64,000 nucleotides of DNA, taken from assembly GCF_041361345.1 (NCBI RefSeq), contig NZ_JBGKAD010000001.1, forward strand, positions 186,001 through 250,000, given 5' to 3'. The notes under the pieces are model-generated. The model was not told the DNA's origin, did no database searches, and saw only the letters and a program-made list of their open reading frames with translations. This document shows, in pieces, positions 42,364 through 51,848 of the stretch. The translations under genes were made by a program, and so were the position numbers. Position 1 is the first letter of the stretch; every line of letters begins with the position of its first letter. Origin of the DNA: Halobaculum sp. MBLA0147 (GTDB taxonomy: Archaea; Halobacteriota; Halobacteria; Halobacteriales; Haloferacaceae).

Positions 42364-43265
42364 CGCTCCACCCCGACGCCGTCGGCGACGCCGACGATCT
42401 CCCCGTCCTCCCAGACGTAGAACCCCTCGCCGGTCTTCTTCCCGAGTTTCCCGGCACGCACCTTCCGCCGGAGCAGCGCGGGCGGTTTGAACCGCTCGCC
42501 CAACTCCTCGCGGAGGTGTTCGAGGATGTCGAGTCGCACGTCGAGCCCGACCACGTCCGTCAACTCGATGGGCCCCATCGGGTGACCGTAGCCGAGTTCC
42601 ATCCCGGCGTCCACGTCGCGGGGGTCCGCGACGCCGGTCTCCAGCATCCGGATCGCTTCGACACCCTGCAGGGCGCCGAGTCGCGAGGTGGCGAACCCCG
42701 GCGCGTCCGTCACCGTCACCGCCGTCTTCCCGAGCGTGTCGACGAACGACTCCGCCAACTCCCGGACGGCGGCGCTCGTCTGCTCGGCGAGGACGACCTC
42801 CACGAGGTCCATCGCGTGAACCGGGTTGAAGAAGTGGAGTCCGACGGCCCGCTCCGGGTCGTCCAGCGCGGCCGCGACGCTCGTCAACGGCAGCGAGGAG
42901 GTGTTCGACGCGACCACTGCGTCCGCCGGGACGTGCTCCTCCGCCTCCGAGAGCACGGAGCGCTTGAGTTCGAGGTCCTCCGGGACGGCCTCGACGGCAA
43001 CGTCGACGCCGTCGGCGGCCGCCGCGAGATCCGTCGTCGTGGTCACGCGGTCGCGGGCCGCGTCCGCCTCCGCCTGCGTGAGGAGGTCCCGCTCGACCCC
43101 GCCCGCCAGCGTGTCGTCGAGGTACGACTCGGCCTCGGCCAACTGCTGGTCGTCCACGTCGCGGAGCCGCACCGGGAGTCCCGCGACGGCACAGGCGTAC
43201 GCGATGCCGCGTCCCATCGTCCCCGCACCGAGGACACACACCGTCGTCTGCGTGTCGGCGTCCAT
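42360..43265 (-). CDS. 3-hydroxyacyl-CoA dehydrogenase
   Basis: Oxidises 3-hydroxyacyl-CoA to 3-oxoacyl-CoA with NAD. 301 residues. Rossmann motif VCVLGAGTMGRGIAYACA near the start, VASNTSSLPLTSVA, the catalytic His in VGLHFFNPVHAMDLVEVV and the C-terminal domain GFATSRLGALQGVEAIRML. It is the first gene of a two-gene operon with the enoyl-CoA hydratase. A minus-strand TATA-like GCAGTTTTTG lies 28 bp upstream of ATG 43265. Confidence 0.94.
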   Translation of the reverse strand: MDADTQTTVCVLGAGTMGRGIAYACAVAGLPVRLRDVDDQQLAEAESYLDDTLAGGVERDLLTQAEADAARDRVTTTTDLAAAADGVDVAVEAVPEDLELKRSVLSEAEEHVPADAVVASNTSSLPLTSVAAALDDPERAVGLHFFNPVHAMDLVEVVLAEQTSAAVRELAESFVDTLGKTAVTVTDAPGFATSRLGALQGVEAIRMLETGVADPRDVDAGMELGYGHPMGPIELTDVVGLDVRLDILEHLREELGERFKPPALLRRKVRAGKLGKKTGEGFYVWEDGEIVGVADGVGVER

Positions 43266-43288
43266 ACCTCCGAGAGCGACCCGAGGAG

Positions 43289-43297
43289 GCAAAAACT
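43289..43297 (-). promoter_or_regulatory. TATA-like box for the beta-oxidation operon
   Basis: Minus-strand AGTTTTTGC is centred about 28 bp before ATG 43265. Confidence 0.55.
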
Positions 43298-43393
43298 GCG
43301 GTGGTCTCGCGCGAGGCCGGTGTCGTGGCTCGACGTCGGCGGCCGTCCACACGGCTCCAAGACGGGTACTCGCCCCCGAGTCGTAACTCGAAG

Positions 43394-43401
43394 ACTTATC
43401 C
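43394..43401 (+). promoter_or_regulatory. TATA-like box for pyruvate kinase
   Basis: ACTTATCC lies about 30 bp before ATG 43429. Together with the minus-strand box at 43289 it makes a divergent promoter pair. Confidence 0.55.
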
Positions 43402-43428
43402 GTGCGGTGGAGAGACTGCCGAGCAAGG

Positions 43429-45183
43429 ATGCGACGCGCGAAGATCGTCTGCACGCTGGGACCCGCCTCGGACGACGAGGCGACGGTTCGGGCGCTCGCG
43501 GACGCGGGGATGTCGGTGGCACGGCTCAACGCCAGTCACGGGACGACCGAGGACCGGGCGGCGCTGGTGCGGACGATCCGGGCGGTCGACGACGCCGCGC
43601 GGCGACCGTTGGCGGCGATGCTCGACCTCCAGGGCCCGGAGATCCGAACGGCCGAGATCGACGGCACGGTCCAGTTAGAGACGGACTCGGAAGTGACCTT
43701 CTACCGCGGTGAGGACGCGACGCCCGAGCGAGTCGGCCTGTCGTACACTGTCGCGTCGGCCGAACCGGGCGACCGAATTCTTCTCGACGACGGCCGGATC
43801 GAGACGACGGTCACCGCCGTCGACGGCGACGAGGTGACGGCGACGGTCGACTCCGGCGGCGAGTTGGCCTCGCGGAAGGGGGTGAACCTCCCGGGCGTCG
43901 ACCTCGACTTGGACCCGGTGACGGACAGCGACGCGGCGGAACTCGACGTGGCCGCCGCGGAAGACGTCGACTTCGTCGCCGCGTCGTTCGTCCGCGACGC
44001 CGCGGACGTCCACGCCGTCCAAGACGCACTTGAGGCGCGCGGCGCCGGCAACGTACCGGTCGTCGCGAAGATCGAACGCCGCGGCGCGGTCGAGAACCTG
44101 GCGGGGATCGTCGACGCGGCGTACGGCGTGATGGTCGCCCGCGGTGACCTCGGGGTCGAGTGTCCGCTGGAGGACGTGCCGATGATTCAGAAACGGATCA
44201 TCCGGACCTGCGTCGAGACTGGGACGCCGGTGATCACCGCGACGGAGATGCTGGACTCGATGGTCTCCGAGCGGCGCCCTACCCGCGCGGAGGCGTCGGA
44301 CGTGGCCAACGCCGTCTTGGACGGGACGGACGCGGTGATGCTCTCCGGGGAGACGGCCATCGGCGAGGACCCGGTCCACGTGGTCGAGACGATGGACCGG
44401 ATCGTCCGCCAGGTGGAGTCCAGCGACGAGTACGCGGAGGTTCGCGAGGAACGTGTCCCGCTGGCGGACGACGACTCCCGGACGGAGGCACTGGCGCGCT
44501 CGGCGCGGTTCCTCGCCCGCGACACGGACGCCGCGGCGGTCGTCGCCGCCTCCGAGTCCGGCTACACCGCTCGCAAGACCGCGAAGTTCCGTCCGGGCGT
44601 GCCCGTGATCGCGACGACGCCCGCCGACAGGGTCCGTCGCCAGTTGGCGCTGTCGTGGGGCGTCCACCCGGTCGCGTCGGGGTACTCGGACAGCGTCGAG
44701 GCGATCATGGACGACGCGGTCGACGCCGCGCTCGACGCGGGCGTCGCCGAGTCGGGCGACACGTTGGTCGTGCTCTCCGGGATGATGACGGAGTTGGAGG
44801 GGAACACGACGAACACGCTGAAGGTCCACGTCGCCGCCGAGACGGTCGCGACTGGTCGCCACGTCGTCGGTGGTCGCGTCTGTGGGCCGCTCCGGCGGAT
44901 CGACGACGGAGACCTCTCCGCGTTCCCCGAGGGCGCCGTCGCCTACCTGCCGGCGACGTTCGAGGGGGAGTTCCACGGCGACACCGGCCGCCTGGGTGGG
45001 ATCGTCGACGCCCGCGCCGGGATGACGGGCTATCCGGCGATCGTCGCCCGCGAGCGGCAGATTCCGATGGTGTCGGGCGCGCCGCTGCCGGACCGGCTCG
45101 GGGACGGGGACACGATCACCGTCGACGCCGAGCGTGGCGTCGTCTACGAGGGTGACGTGATCCGACAGGCGCGGAAACGGTAG
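43429..45183 (+). CDS. pyk: Pyruvate kinase with C-terminal phosphohistidine-like domain
   Basis: Converts PEP and ADP to pyruvate and ATP. 584 residues. The catalytic barrel has KIVCTLGPAS, LNASHG, LDLQGPEIRT, AASFVRDA, VAKIER and TATEMLDSM. The usual alpha-beta domain (AAVVAASESGYTARKTAKFRPGVPVIATTP) follows, then an extra PEP-utilising-type domain (about 480-584) with a GGIVDARAGMTGYPAIVAR loop. This extended form is common in haloarchaea. Confidence 0.95.
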   Translation: MRRAKIVCTLGPASDDEATVRALADAGMSVARLNASHGTTEDRAALVRTIRAVDDAARRPLAAMLDLQGPEIRTAEIDGTVQLETDSEVTFYRGEDATPERVGLSYTVASAEPGDRILLDDGRIETTVTAVDGDEVTATVDSGGELASRKGVNLPGVDLDLDPVTDSDAAELDVAAAEDVDFVAASFVRDAADVHAVQDALEARGAGNVPVVAKIERRGAVENLAGIVDAAYGVMVARGDLGVECPLEDVPMIQKRIIRTCVETGTPVITATEMLDSMVSERRPTRAEASDVANAVLDGTDAVMLSGETAIGEDPVHVVETMDRIVRQVESSDEYAEVREERVPLADDDSRTEALARSARFLARDTDAAAVVAASESGYTARKTAKFRPGVPVIATTPADRVRRQLALSWGVHPVASGYSDSVEAIMDDAVDAALDAGVAESGDTLVVLSGMMTELEGNTTNTLKVHVAAETVATGRHVVGGRVCGPLRRIDDGDLSAFPEGAVAYLPATFEGEFHGDTGRLGGIVDARAGMTGYPAIVARERQIPMVSGAPLPDRLGDGDTITVDAERGVVYEGDVIRQARKR

Positions 45184-45225
45184 GCTCGGCGCTCCACATC
45201 GCCCGATCTTCCCCGTCTCGACTCC

Positions 45226-46818
45226 TCACTCCCCACCGTCGTCCGCCACCCGCTCTAGCGTGCCGCCGCCGAGCCCCTCCCACGCGACGCGGTAGCCGAG
45301 TCGCGTGAGGGCGGCGTTCGCGTCCGGGACCCCGGCGTCCGCGAGCCACTCGCTCGCCGTCTCGAACTCCATCCCCGGCTCCAGTCGGTCCCGAACACGC
45401 TCCAACACCGCCGGGCGGACGAACGTGTCGCCGACCCGCTCGTGGTCGGGGAGCGACACGTCGTCGAGCGCGGACTCGGGGACGCCGTACTCCGCGGCCA
45501 GCGTCGCCACGCCCACCGCGTCGGCGTCGGGGACCAGTTCGGCGGGGAGATCCGCGGTCGCCGTCTCGCGCAGGTCCGTCTCGTAGCGTCGCAGCACGTC
45601 GACCACGGGTTTCGGGCGGACCGTTCCGTCGTACTCGATCACCTCCGCGCCGGTCGCGGCGACCGCCTCGCCGACGCCCAGCGATGCGTCGACGGCGACG
45701 AGCAGCGCCACGTCCTCCAGCCCGCGGAACTGCGCCAGCTTCTTCTCGACGTACTCTGGCGTCCAGAACCCCATCACCTCGAAGAACAGACGGAAGTCGG
45801 CGTGGTCGTACACGAACGCGAAGTCGGGGACGGCGACCCGCGTCTCCCCGTCCGGACCGTCGACGCGCAGCGGTTCCGGCTCGCGGACGAGCGTCCAGTC
45901 CACCTCCAGCGCGCGGAACCGCGCGGCGAAGGCGGACTCGACGCCCGAGTCGAACGCCGGTTCGCCGGTCGGATCACCCGACGGGACCGGTACGTCGGCG
46001 TCGGACAGTTCCAGCGTGCGCTCGCGGCCGCGGTCGTCGACCGTCGCCGTCAGCTCCCACCGGGTCGCCGTGCGCGCGACGGTCCGCAGCAGGTCCGCGA
46101 ACGCCGTCCCGTAGCGGCGCGTCCGCCGGAACAGCGCGTCTGGCCCGGTGACGACTACCTCCCGCGTCGAGAGGGTCGCGTCGGCGGAGTCGCCGGTCGC
46201 GCCGGATTCGGAGGCGGACTCACTCGTGTCGTACACCTCGTACAACAGGCCGTTCCGTTTGACGGCCGAGACGAGCGCGGCGGGGTCCGAGGAGCGCAGT
46301 CGTACCTCCGTCGCGTCGAGTAGCGACGCGGCCGCCAGCGCGAAGTCGTACCGGACGCACAGCGACGCCGGCGTGGGGTCCGCGTCGAGGTCTGCCAACA
46401 CCTGCTCGGCGTCGCGGTCTGCGTACAGCGACCGCTCGACGGTCTCCGGCTCCGTCCCGAGCCCGTCGGCGGCGTCGGCCAGTGCCTCGCGGCGCTCCGT
46501 CTCGTCCGTGACGCCGACCGACTCGGCCGCCTCGAAGACCGCCCGGCGGACGCGATCGGGCGGCAACGGCGCGCGCGTCTCGAACGTCGCCGACCGCTCC
46601 AACAGCTTCGCGAACCCGCGGACGAGCTTGAAGTCGTCCGTCTCGCGCTCGACGGTCTCCAGCGCCTCCTCGAGATCGCGGCGTCGCTCCCCGACGTGAC
46701 CCTGGTAGACCCCGATCACGCGCGCCGCGAGTCGTCGGGCCTCGTCGTCGTCCCCGACGAACTGCGGGTGGTAGCCGCCGCCGGCTCTGGAGATCCGACG
46801 GAGGTCCTTCGTGAGCAC
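45226..46818 (-). CDS. Bax1-like DUF790 endonuclease
   Basis: 530 residues. MLTKDLRRISRAGGGYHPQF is the typical start of DUF790 proteins. In archaea Bax1 is a structure-specific nuclease that partners the XPB helicase in DNA repair. The nuclease region shows SPVFDSGVESAFAARF-like and FAFVYDHADFRLFFEVMGFWTPEYVEKKL, the latter with Asp and Glu-x-Lys-type nuclease residues. No XPB gene lies next to it in this window. GTG 46818 is chosen on homology; an earlier GTG at 46848 with an upstream TATA-like GTATCC is an alternative. Confidence 0.85.
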   Translation of the reverse strand: MLTKDLRRISRAGGGYHPQFVGDDDEARRLAARVIGVYQGHVGERRRDLEEALETVERETDDFKLVRGFAKLLERSATFETRAPLPPDRVRRAVFEAAESVGVTDETERREALADAADGLGTEPETVERSLYADRDAEQVLADLDADPTPASLCVRYDFALAAASLLDATEVRLRSSDPAALVSAVKRNGLLYEVYDTSESASESGATGDSADATLSTREVVVTGPDALFRRTRRYGTAFADLLRTVARTATRWELTATVDDRGRERTLELSDADVPVPSGDPTGEPAFDSGVESAFAARFRALEVDWTLVREPEPLRVDGPDGETRVAVPDFAFVYDHADFRLFFEVMGFWTPEYVEKKLAQFRGLEDVALLVAVDASLGVGEAVAATGAEVIEYDGTVRPKPVVDVLRRYETDLRETATADLPAELVPDADAVGVATLAAEYGVPESALDDVSLPDHERVGDTFVRPAVLERVRDRLEPGMEFETASEWLADAGVPDANAALTRLGYRVAWEGLGGGTLERVADDGGE

Positions 46819-46848
46819 ACGCGCACTCGGGTGGCCGGCGTCGTACAC

Positions 46849-47194
46849 CTGTCGGCTCTCGACGGCGGGGATACTCCGACGACCCTACACTGGGGACGCC
46901 ACCTGCCCACACCCGACTGCGGTGGCGCGTGCGAGGCGCGAGTGAAACGAGCGCCTCGACTGCGAACGGGGAACGGAGTGACCCGTGAGCCGCGCAAGGG
47001 GCTCGCGAACGGAGTGAGCGAGTCGGCTGGGGAGGTGTGTGGGCTGGGCGGTGTGGTGAGGTGTGGTGCGGTGTGGTGAGGTGAGGTGTGGTGCGGTGTG
47101 GTGAGATGTATCGGGGTGTGGCCCAGCGCTGCACCCCTCCCCACCGAGGCGACGCCACCGGAAGACACACAGTCGCGGGCCCGAACCGCGACAC
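46849..47194. other. Repeat-rich non-coding region
   Basis: 346 bp without a plausible gene. It holds a 7-bp inverted repeat GAGGCGC/GCGCCTC (46933-46957), GCGAACGGAGTGAGCG-like motifs near 46975-47025, and a GT-rich simple repeat at 47050-47108 (GTGTGGTGAGGTGTGGTGCG units). No promoter for the next gene was recognised. Confidence 0.6.
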
Positions 47195-47557
47195 ATGGGA
47201 CTCGGAAGCACGGCCAAGAAGCTCCAGAAGGTCGCCGACATCGCAGAGAAGCTGTTCAAGCGGATCAACCAGATGCGGAAGGAGATCCAGCAGCTGCAGG
47301 GCGCCGTCGACAGCGCCGAGACGGACACCGCCGAACTCCGCCGCGAACTCGCCGAGACGCGAGCCATCGTCGAGGCGCTGGCCGACGAGGAAGGGGTCGA
47401 CACGGAGGCCGTCCTCGCGGACCTGGAGTACCCCGAACCGGAGGGTCGCACGGTCGCAGACCGCGAGGCCGAGGCCGAGGCTGCGGCCGACGCCGGCGAC
47501 GCCGAGGCGGCCGCAGACAGCGGCGACGGGCAGAGCCAGAGTCAGAACGAGAACTGA
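47195..47557 (+). CDS. DUF5798-like coiled-coil protein
   Basis: 120 residues from ATG 47195. The N-terminal MGLGSTAKKLQKVADIAEKL leads into a coiled coil (IAEKLFKRINQMRKEIQQLQGAVD, then ELRRELAETRAIVEALADEE), and the C-terminus is an acidic Ala/Glu/Asp tail. It looks like the haloarchaeal DUF5798 group, function unknown. The region upstream is repetitive. Confidence 0.78.
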   Translation: MGLGSTAKKLQKVADIAEKLFKRINQMRKEIQQLQGAVDSAETDTAELRRELAETRAIVEALADEEGVDTEAVLADLEYPEPEGRTVADREAEAEAAADAGDAEAAADSGDGQSQSQNEN

Positions 47558-47705
47558 TCGACACACCGCCTCCGGTGGCGTCCGGCCACGCGTCGGGGAC
47601 CGACTCCGCGGCCGGTGATGAACCCGAACGGACGACTCCGCGACCGGCGACGACTCGCACCTCGCGACAGCAAGATACAGATAGTCGGGGCAACTCTTGC
47701 CAGCC

Positions 47706-48686
47706 GTGACGACTCACACCGAACCGCTCGACTCCGTGATGGACACCGTGGGCGAGACGCCGCTGGTGCGGGTCGCGGCCTCGCCGGACGCGGTGCCCGT
47801 CTACGCGAAACTGGAGTCGTTCAACCCCGGCGCGTCGGTGAAAGACCGGATCGGGAAGTACATGCTGGAGGGGATGATCGAGGAGGGGACCCTCCCGCCC
47901 GACGGCACCGTCGTGGAACCCACCGCGGGCAACACCGGGATCGGATTGGCCGTCGCCGCCGGGCAGCTCGGCCTCGACGCCGTCTTCGTCGTCCCCGAGC
48001 GCTTCTCCGTCGAGAAACAGCAGTTGATGCGCGCCCTCGGTGCGGACGTGATCAACACCCCCACCGACGAGGGGATGGGTGGCGCCATCGACCGCGCACA
48101 CGAACTCGCCGAGGAATTGGACGGCGCAGCCGTCCCCCAGCAGTTCGCGAACCCGCTGAACGCGGAGGCCCACTACGAGACGACCGCGCCGGAGATCTAC
48201 GAGGCGCTCGACGGCGAGGTCGGCGCGCTCGTCGCCGGGATGGGCACCGGCGGGACGCTGATGGGGCTGGCCGAGTACGCGCTGGAACGGAACCCGGACA
48301 CGCGTATCGTCGCCGTCCAACCCGAGGGGTCGACGTACGGCGACCTCTTCGGCGAGGACCCCGAGGAGGGCGAGTACAAGACGGAGGGGATCGGCACTCA
48401 CGACACGGAGACGAACCGGCTGGTCGACCCCGAACTGATCGACGACCTCCTCACGGTCCCCGACGAGGACACCCACGCGGAGATGCAGCGACTCGCCGCC
48501 GAGGAGGGGCAACTCGTCGCCTCCAGCGCGGCCGCGAACTCGCTGGCGGCGCGACAGGTGGCGCGCGACGTCCGCGACGGCGAGGTGGACGCCCCACACG
48601 ACAGTGTCGTCACCGTGTTCTGTGACTCCTCCGAACGGTACCTCTCGAAGGGTGTCTACCGTTCCTTCGAGGAGTGGGAGGGGTAG
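47706..48686 (+). CDS. cysK: Cysteine synthase (PLP-dependent, CysK/CBS family)
   Basis: 326 residues from GTG 47706. The PLP lysine is in FNPGASVKDRIGKYML; the TAGNTGIGLAVAA loop, AGMGTGGTLMG phosphate-binding segment and C-terminal CDSSERYLSK match O-acetylserine (or phosphoserine) sulfhydrylases. The substrate could also be cystathionine-related, since the family is close. It makes cysteine from sulfide or thiosulfate equivalents. An alternative start upstream (TTG 47697) is less likely. Confidence 0.92.
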   Translation: MTTHTEPLDSVMDTVGETPLVRVAASPDAVPVYAKLESFNPGASVKDRIGKYMLEGMIEEGTLPPDGTVVEPTAGNTGIGLAVAAGQLGLDAVFVVPERFSVEKQQLMRALGADVINTPTDEGMGGAIDRAHELAEELDGAAVPQQFANPLNAEAHYETTAPEIYEALDGEVGALVAGMGTGGTLMGLAEYALERNPDTRIVAVQPEGSTYGDLFGEDPEEGEYKTEGIGTHDTETNRLVDPELIDDLLTVPDEDTHAEMQRLAAEEGQLVASSAAANSLAARQVARDVRDGEVDAPHDSVVTVFCDSSERYLSKGVYRSFEEWEG

Positions 48687-48770
48687 ATTCGGCGACCCGA
48701 CGAGTCGCTCCGGGGCGACGCGACGGATCGTTCGTTCGGTGCCGTTCCTACGCATCGCTCTCTCGGGAGC

Positions 48771-48870
48771 GACGGCTCACGACCGGTGTCGACGGCTCAC
48801 GACCGGTGTCGACGGCTCACGACCGGTGTCGACGGCTCACGACCGGTGTCGGCGGCTCACGGTTCGTGTG
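48771..48870. repeat. 20-bp tandem repeat between convergent cysK and maoC genes
   Basis: Four exact copies of GACGGCTCACGACCGGTGTC (48771-48850) and a diverged fifth to 48870 that contains the stop codon of the minus-strand MaoC gene (48857-48859). Each unit carries TCAC at the equivalent position, so every copy repeats a stop-like TGA on the minus strand. Confidence 0.92.
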
Positions 48871-49255
48871 GCACCGAGAGGATCGTCGCCTCGCCGCGCA
48901 AGACCGTCTCGCCGTCGACCGTCGCGGTCGTCTCGACCCGCAGGCGGTCGTCGCCGAGGTGCTCGACGACCTCGACGTCTGCGACGACCGTCTCGTCGGG
49001 ACGGACCGGCGCCTCGAAGGAGAACTCCTGTGCGACGTAGACGATGTCACCCGGGAGCGCGGCGAGGGCGGCGCTGACGACGCCCGCGGTGAACATCCCG
49101 TGGGCGACGCGGCCGCCGAACAGCCCCTCGCTCGCGTAGTCGGCGTCGACGTGGAGCGGGTTGTCGTCCCCCGTGACGGCGGCGTACTCGTTGATCGTCT
49201 CGGTCGTGACGGTGCGCTCGGCGCGTTCCGTGTCGCCGACGGCTGCGACTGGCAT
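48857..49255 (-). CDS. MaoC-like (R)-enoyl-CoA hydratase
   Basis: 132 residues. The hot-dog fold hydratase motif is VTGDDNPLHVDADYA (Asp and His) followed by FGGRVAHGMFTAGVVSAAL. Such proteins hydrate enoyl-CoA to (R)-3-hydroxyacyl-CoA, often feeding polyhydroxyalkanoate or acting in acyl-CoA degradation. ATG 49255 gives the family length. The C-terminus (HEP-stop) sits in the tandem repeat. Confidence 0.9.
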   Translation of the reverse strand: MPVAAVGDTERAERTVTTETINEYAAVTGDDNPLHVDADYASEGLFGGRVAHGMFTAGVVSAALAALPGDIVYVAQEFSFEAPVRPDETVVADVEVVEHLGDDRLRVETTATVDGETVLRGEATILSVPHEP

Positions 49256-49343
49256 ACCCACGAGTCGACGACCGTCCGGCGAAAACACCCGGGTTAACAT
49301 GTGAAACGGGTGGTTGAAGTCGCAGGCCACGCCACTCGGGCGT

Positions 49344-50153
49344 ATGGAGACAGTCACACGAGCGGGCGTCGAGATCGCCTACGAGGAGCGGGGGCAGCCG
49401 GCGGCAGACGCCGAGACGGTGGTGTTCCTCGAAGGACTCGGGTACGGCCGGTGGATGTGGCACCGACAGGCCGACGTACTGGCCGACGACTACCACCTCG
49501 TGCTCCCGGACAACCGGGGGACCGGCGAGTCGGACGCACCCGAGGGCCCGTACACGATCGCGCAGATGGCCGCCGACACGGAGGCCGTGTTGGCCGACGC
49601 GGGCGTCGAGACGGCCCACGTCGTCGGCGCGAGTATGGGTGGGATGATCGCCCAGCGGTACGCCCTCGACTACGACCGGGCGGCGTCACTGGCACTGTTG
49701 TGTACCTCGCCGGGCGGCGACGACGCGGTGCCGACGCCGGACGCGACGCTGGCGCGGATGTTCGACGTGCCCGACGACGCCGACGAGCGCGAGGCGATCC
49801 GGTACAAGATGCAGCCGGCGCTGTCGGACGGGTTCGCAGACGCGAACCCCGACCTGATCGAGCGGATCGTCGACTGGCGACTCGACAGCGACGCGCCGCC
49901 GGCCGCACGGCAGGCGCAGGCCGCGGCCGTCGAGGCGTTCGACGTCAGCGGCGAACTCGACGAGTTGTCCCTGCCGGTGCTGATCGCACACGGCACCGCC
50001 GACCGCGTGCTCCCGGTCGCGAACGGGGAACTGCTCGCGGACGCACTCTCTCACGCCGAGACGGAGTGGATCGACGACGGGTCGCACCTGTTCTTCCTCG
50101 AAGAGGCGGAGCGCGTGAACGACACGCTGGAGGCGTTCCTCGATGGGGTCTGA
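49344..50153 (+). CDS. Alpha/beta-fold hydrolase
   Basis: 269 residues. Oxyanion region EGLGYGRWMWH, nucleophile elbow VVGASMGGMIA (Ser100), acid in VLIAHGTADRVLP and His in DGSHLFFLE. These give the Ser-Asp-His triad of esterases/lipases. The substrate is unknown. The acyl-CoA ligase ATG lies 11 bp before its stop, so the two are translated together; a shared acyl substrate is plausible. Confidence 0.9.
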   Translation: METVTRAGVEIAYEERGQPAADAETVVFLEGLGYGRWMWHRQADVLADDYHLVLPDNRGTGESDAPEGPYTIAQMAADTEAVLADAGVETAHVVGASMGGMIAQRYALDYDRAASLALLCTSPGGDDAVPTPDATLARMFDVPDDADEREAIRYKMQPALSDGFADANPDLIERIVDWRLDSDAPPAARQAQAAAVEAFDVSGELDELSLPVLIAHGTADRVLPVANGELLADALSHAETEWIDDGSHLFFLEEAERVNDTLEAFLDGV

Positions 50154-51789
50154 GTTCGTCGCCGCGCCGCCGGCCGACGAGTGGGTGGGTGACTGGAGCG
50201 CACGCCGTCGTCGGCTCTCGCCGGACCGCGTCGGGCTCGTCGACGCGACGACGGAGACGGAGTACACGTACGCGGAGTTGGACGACCGCGCGAACCGCGC
50301 GGCGCGGCTCTGTCGTGCGGCGGGCGTGAAGAAGAGCGACCGTGTGGCGGCCATCTCGCGGAACCGACCGGAGCTGGTCGACCTCTTCTTCGCGACCGGG
50401 AAACTGGGCGCGGTGTTGGCGCCGCTGTCACACCGCCTCGCGCCGCCGGAGTTGGCGTCGATGCTCTCGGACGTGGACCCGGAGGTGCTCGTCGTCGAGG
50501 CGCCGTTCGCCGAGTTGGTCGCGGACGTGCTCGCACACGAGGCGTTCGACGTGGCCACGGATCTCACCGTCGTCGCGGTCGGCGACGGACCGGTCGCTAC
50601 CGGCACGGCAGCAGACGAGGAGTCCGCCGTCGTCGCGGCGGCGGACACCACGTGGACGGACACACTCCCGGCGGACGACACGCCCGTCGACCGGCCGGCC
50701 GTGTCCCGCGAGGACCCACACCTCTTCTTGCACACCGGCGGCTCGACGGGGGTGCCGAAGGAGACGGTGATCCCACACCGGCAGGTGTTGTGGAACTCCT
50801 TCAACACGATCACGGCGTGGGGCCTCCGGCCGGCGGACACGACGCCGATGACGTTCCCGATGTTCCACACCGGCGGGTGGAACGTGATCACGGTGCCGCT
50901 GTTCCACCTCGGTGGCACCGTCGTGATCGCACGCGAGTTCGACGCCGGGCAGGTGTTGCGACTGATCGACGAGCGCGACGGGAGCGTCCTCGTCGCGGTG
51001 CCGGCGGTGTTGCGGACGATGGCGAGCCACGACCGCTGGGCGGAGACGGACCTCTCTTCGCTACGGGTCGCGAAGTCCGGGGGTGGCCCGTGTCGCCAGT
51101 CCGTGCTGGAGGCGTGGTGGGACCGTGGCGTCGACCTCTCGCAGGGATACGGGCTGACGGAGTGTGGGCCGAACAACTTCGCGATGCCGGACGGGTGGCC
51201 CCGCGAGAAGGCCGACTCCGTCGGCGTCCCGGCGATGCACGTCGACGCCCGCGTCGTCGACGAGGCTGGCGAGGAACTGCCGGCCGGCGAGGTCGGCGAA
51301 CTGGAACTGTCGGGTCCCCACGCGGCAGACCGCTACTGGCGCAACCCGGCGGAGAGTCGCGGGACCTTCGGCCCCGCGGCGGGCGACACCTCCGACGGCG
51401 CTACCGAGCGATCCGGGTGGGTGTCGACGGGTGACCTCGCGCGAGTCGACGACGACGGCTACTACCACGTCGAGGGGCGCAAAAAGAACATGTTCGTCTC
51501 GGGTGGGGAGAACGTCTACCCGCCGGCCGTCGAGGACGCGGTCGCAGATCACCCGAAGGTCGAGGAGGTGATCGTGATCGGCGTCCCGGACGAGCAGTGG
51601 GGGACCGTGGGCCGTGCGGTCGTGGTCGGCGACGAGACGCTGGCTCTCGACGAGTTGCGTTCGTTCCTCGACGACAGACTGGCGCGGTTCAAACACCCGC
51701 GGTCGCTGCGGTTCGTCGACCAGATGCCGACCTCGGGGCCGTCGAAGATCGACCGCGGTGCCGTTCGCGACCGGTTCGGCGAAGAGTAG
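50143..51789 (+). CDS. Acyl-CoA synthetase (AMP-forming)
   Basis: 548 residues. ANL superfamily: P-loop LHTGGSTGVPKETV, A5 region QGYGLTECGP, STGDLARVDDDGYYHVEGRKKNMFVSGGENVYP (hinge Lys and signature) and the C-terminal catalytic Lys in GPSKIDRGAV. It activates a carboxylic acid to acyl-AMP then acyl-CoA; the substrate is probably a medium- or long-chain or aromatic acid, not determined. ATG 50143 overlaps the hydrolase end. Confidence 0.93.
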   Translation: MGSEFVAAPPADEWVGDWSARRRRLSPDRVGLVDATTETEYTYAELDDRANRAARLCRAAGVKKSDRVAAISRNRPELVDLFFATGKLGAVLAPLSHRLAPPELASMLSDVDPEVLVVEAPFAELVADVLAHEAFDVATDLTVVAVGDGPVATGTAADEESAVVAAADTTWTDTLPADDTPVDRPAVSREDPHLFLHTGGSTGVPKETVIPHRQVLWNSFNTITAWGLRPADTTPMTFPMFHTGGWNVITVPLFHLGGTVVIAREFDAGQVLRLIDERDGSVLVAVPAVLRTMASHDRWAETDLSSLRVAKSGGGPCRQSVLEAWWDRGVDLSQGYGLTECGPNNFAMPDGWPREKADSVGVPAMHVDARVVDEAGEELPAGEVGELELSGPHAADRYWRNPAESRGTFGPAAGDTSDGATERSGWVSTGDLARVDDDGYYHVEGRKKNMFVSGGENVYPPAVEDAVADHPKVEEVIVIGVPDEQWGTVGRAVVVGDETLALDELRSFLDDRLARFKHPRSLRFVDQMPTSGPSKIDRGAVRDRFGEE

Positions 51790-51848
51790 CGCTGCGTCGT
51801 CGTCTCGGTGGTCGCCGACGGGCGTCGGCTCTCGTGGTTCGGCGGACG

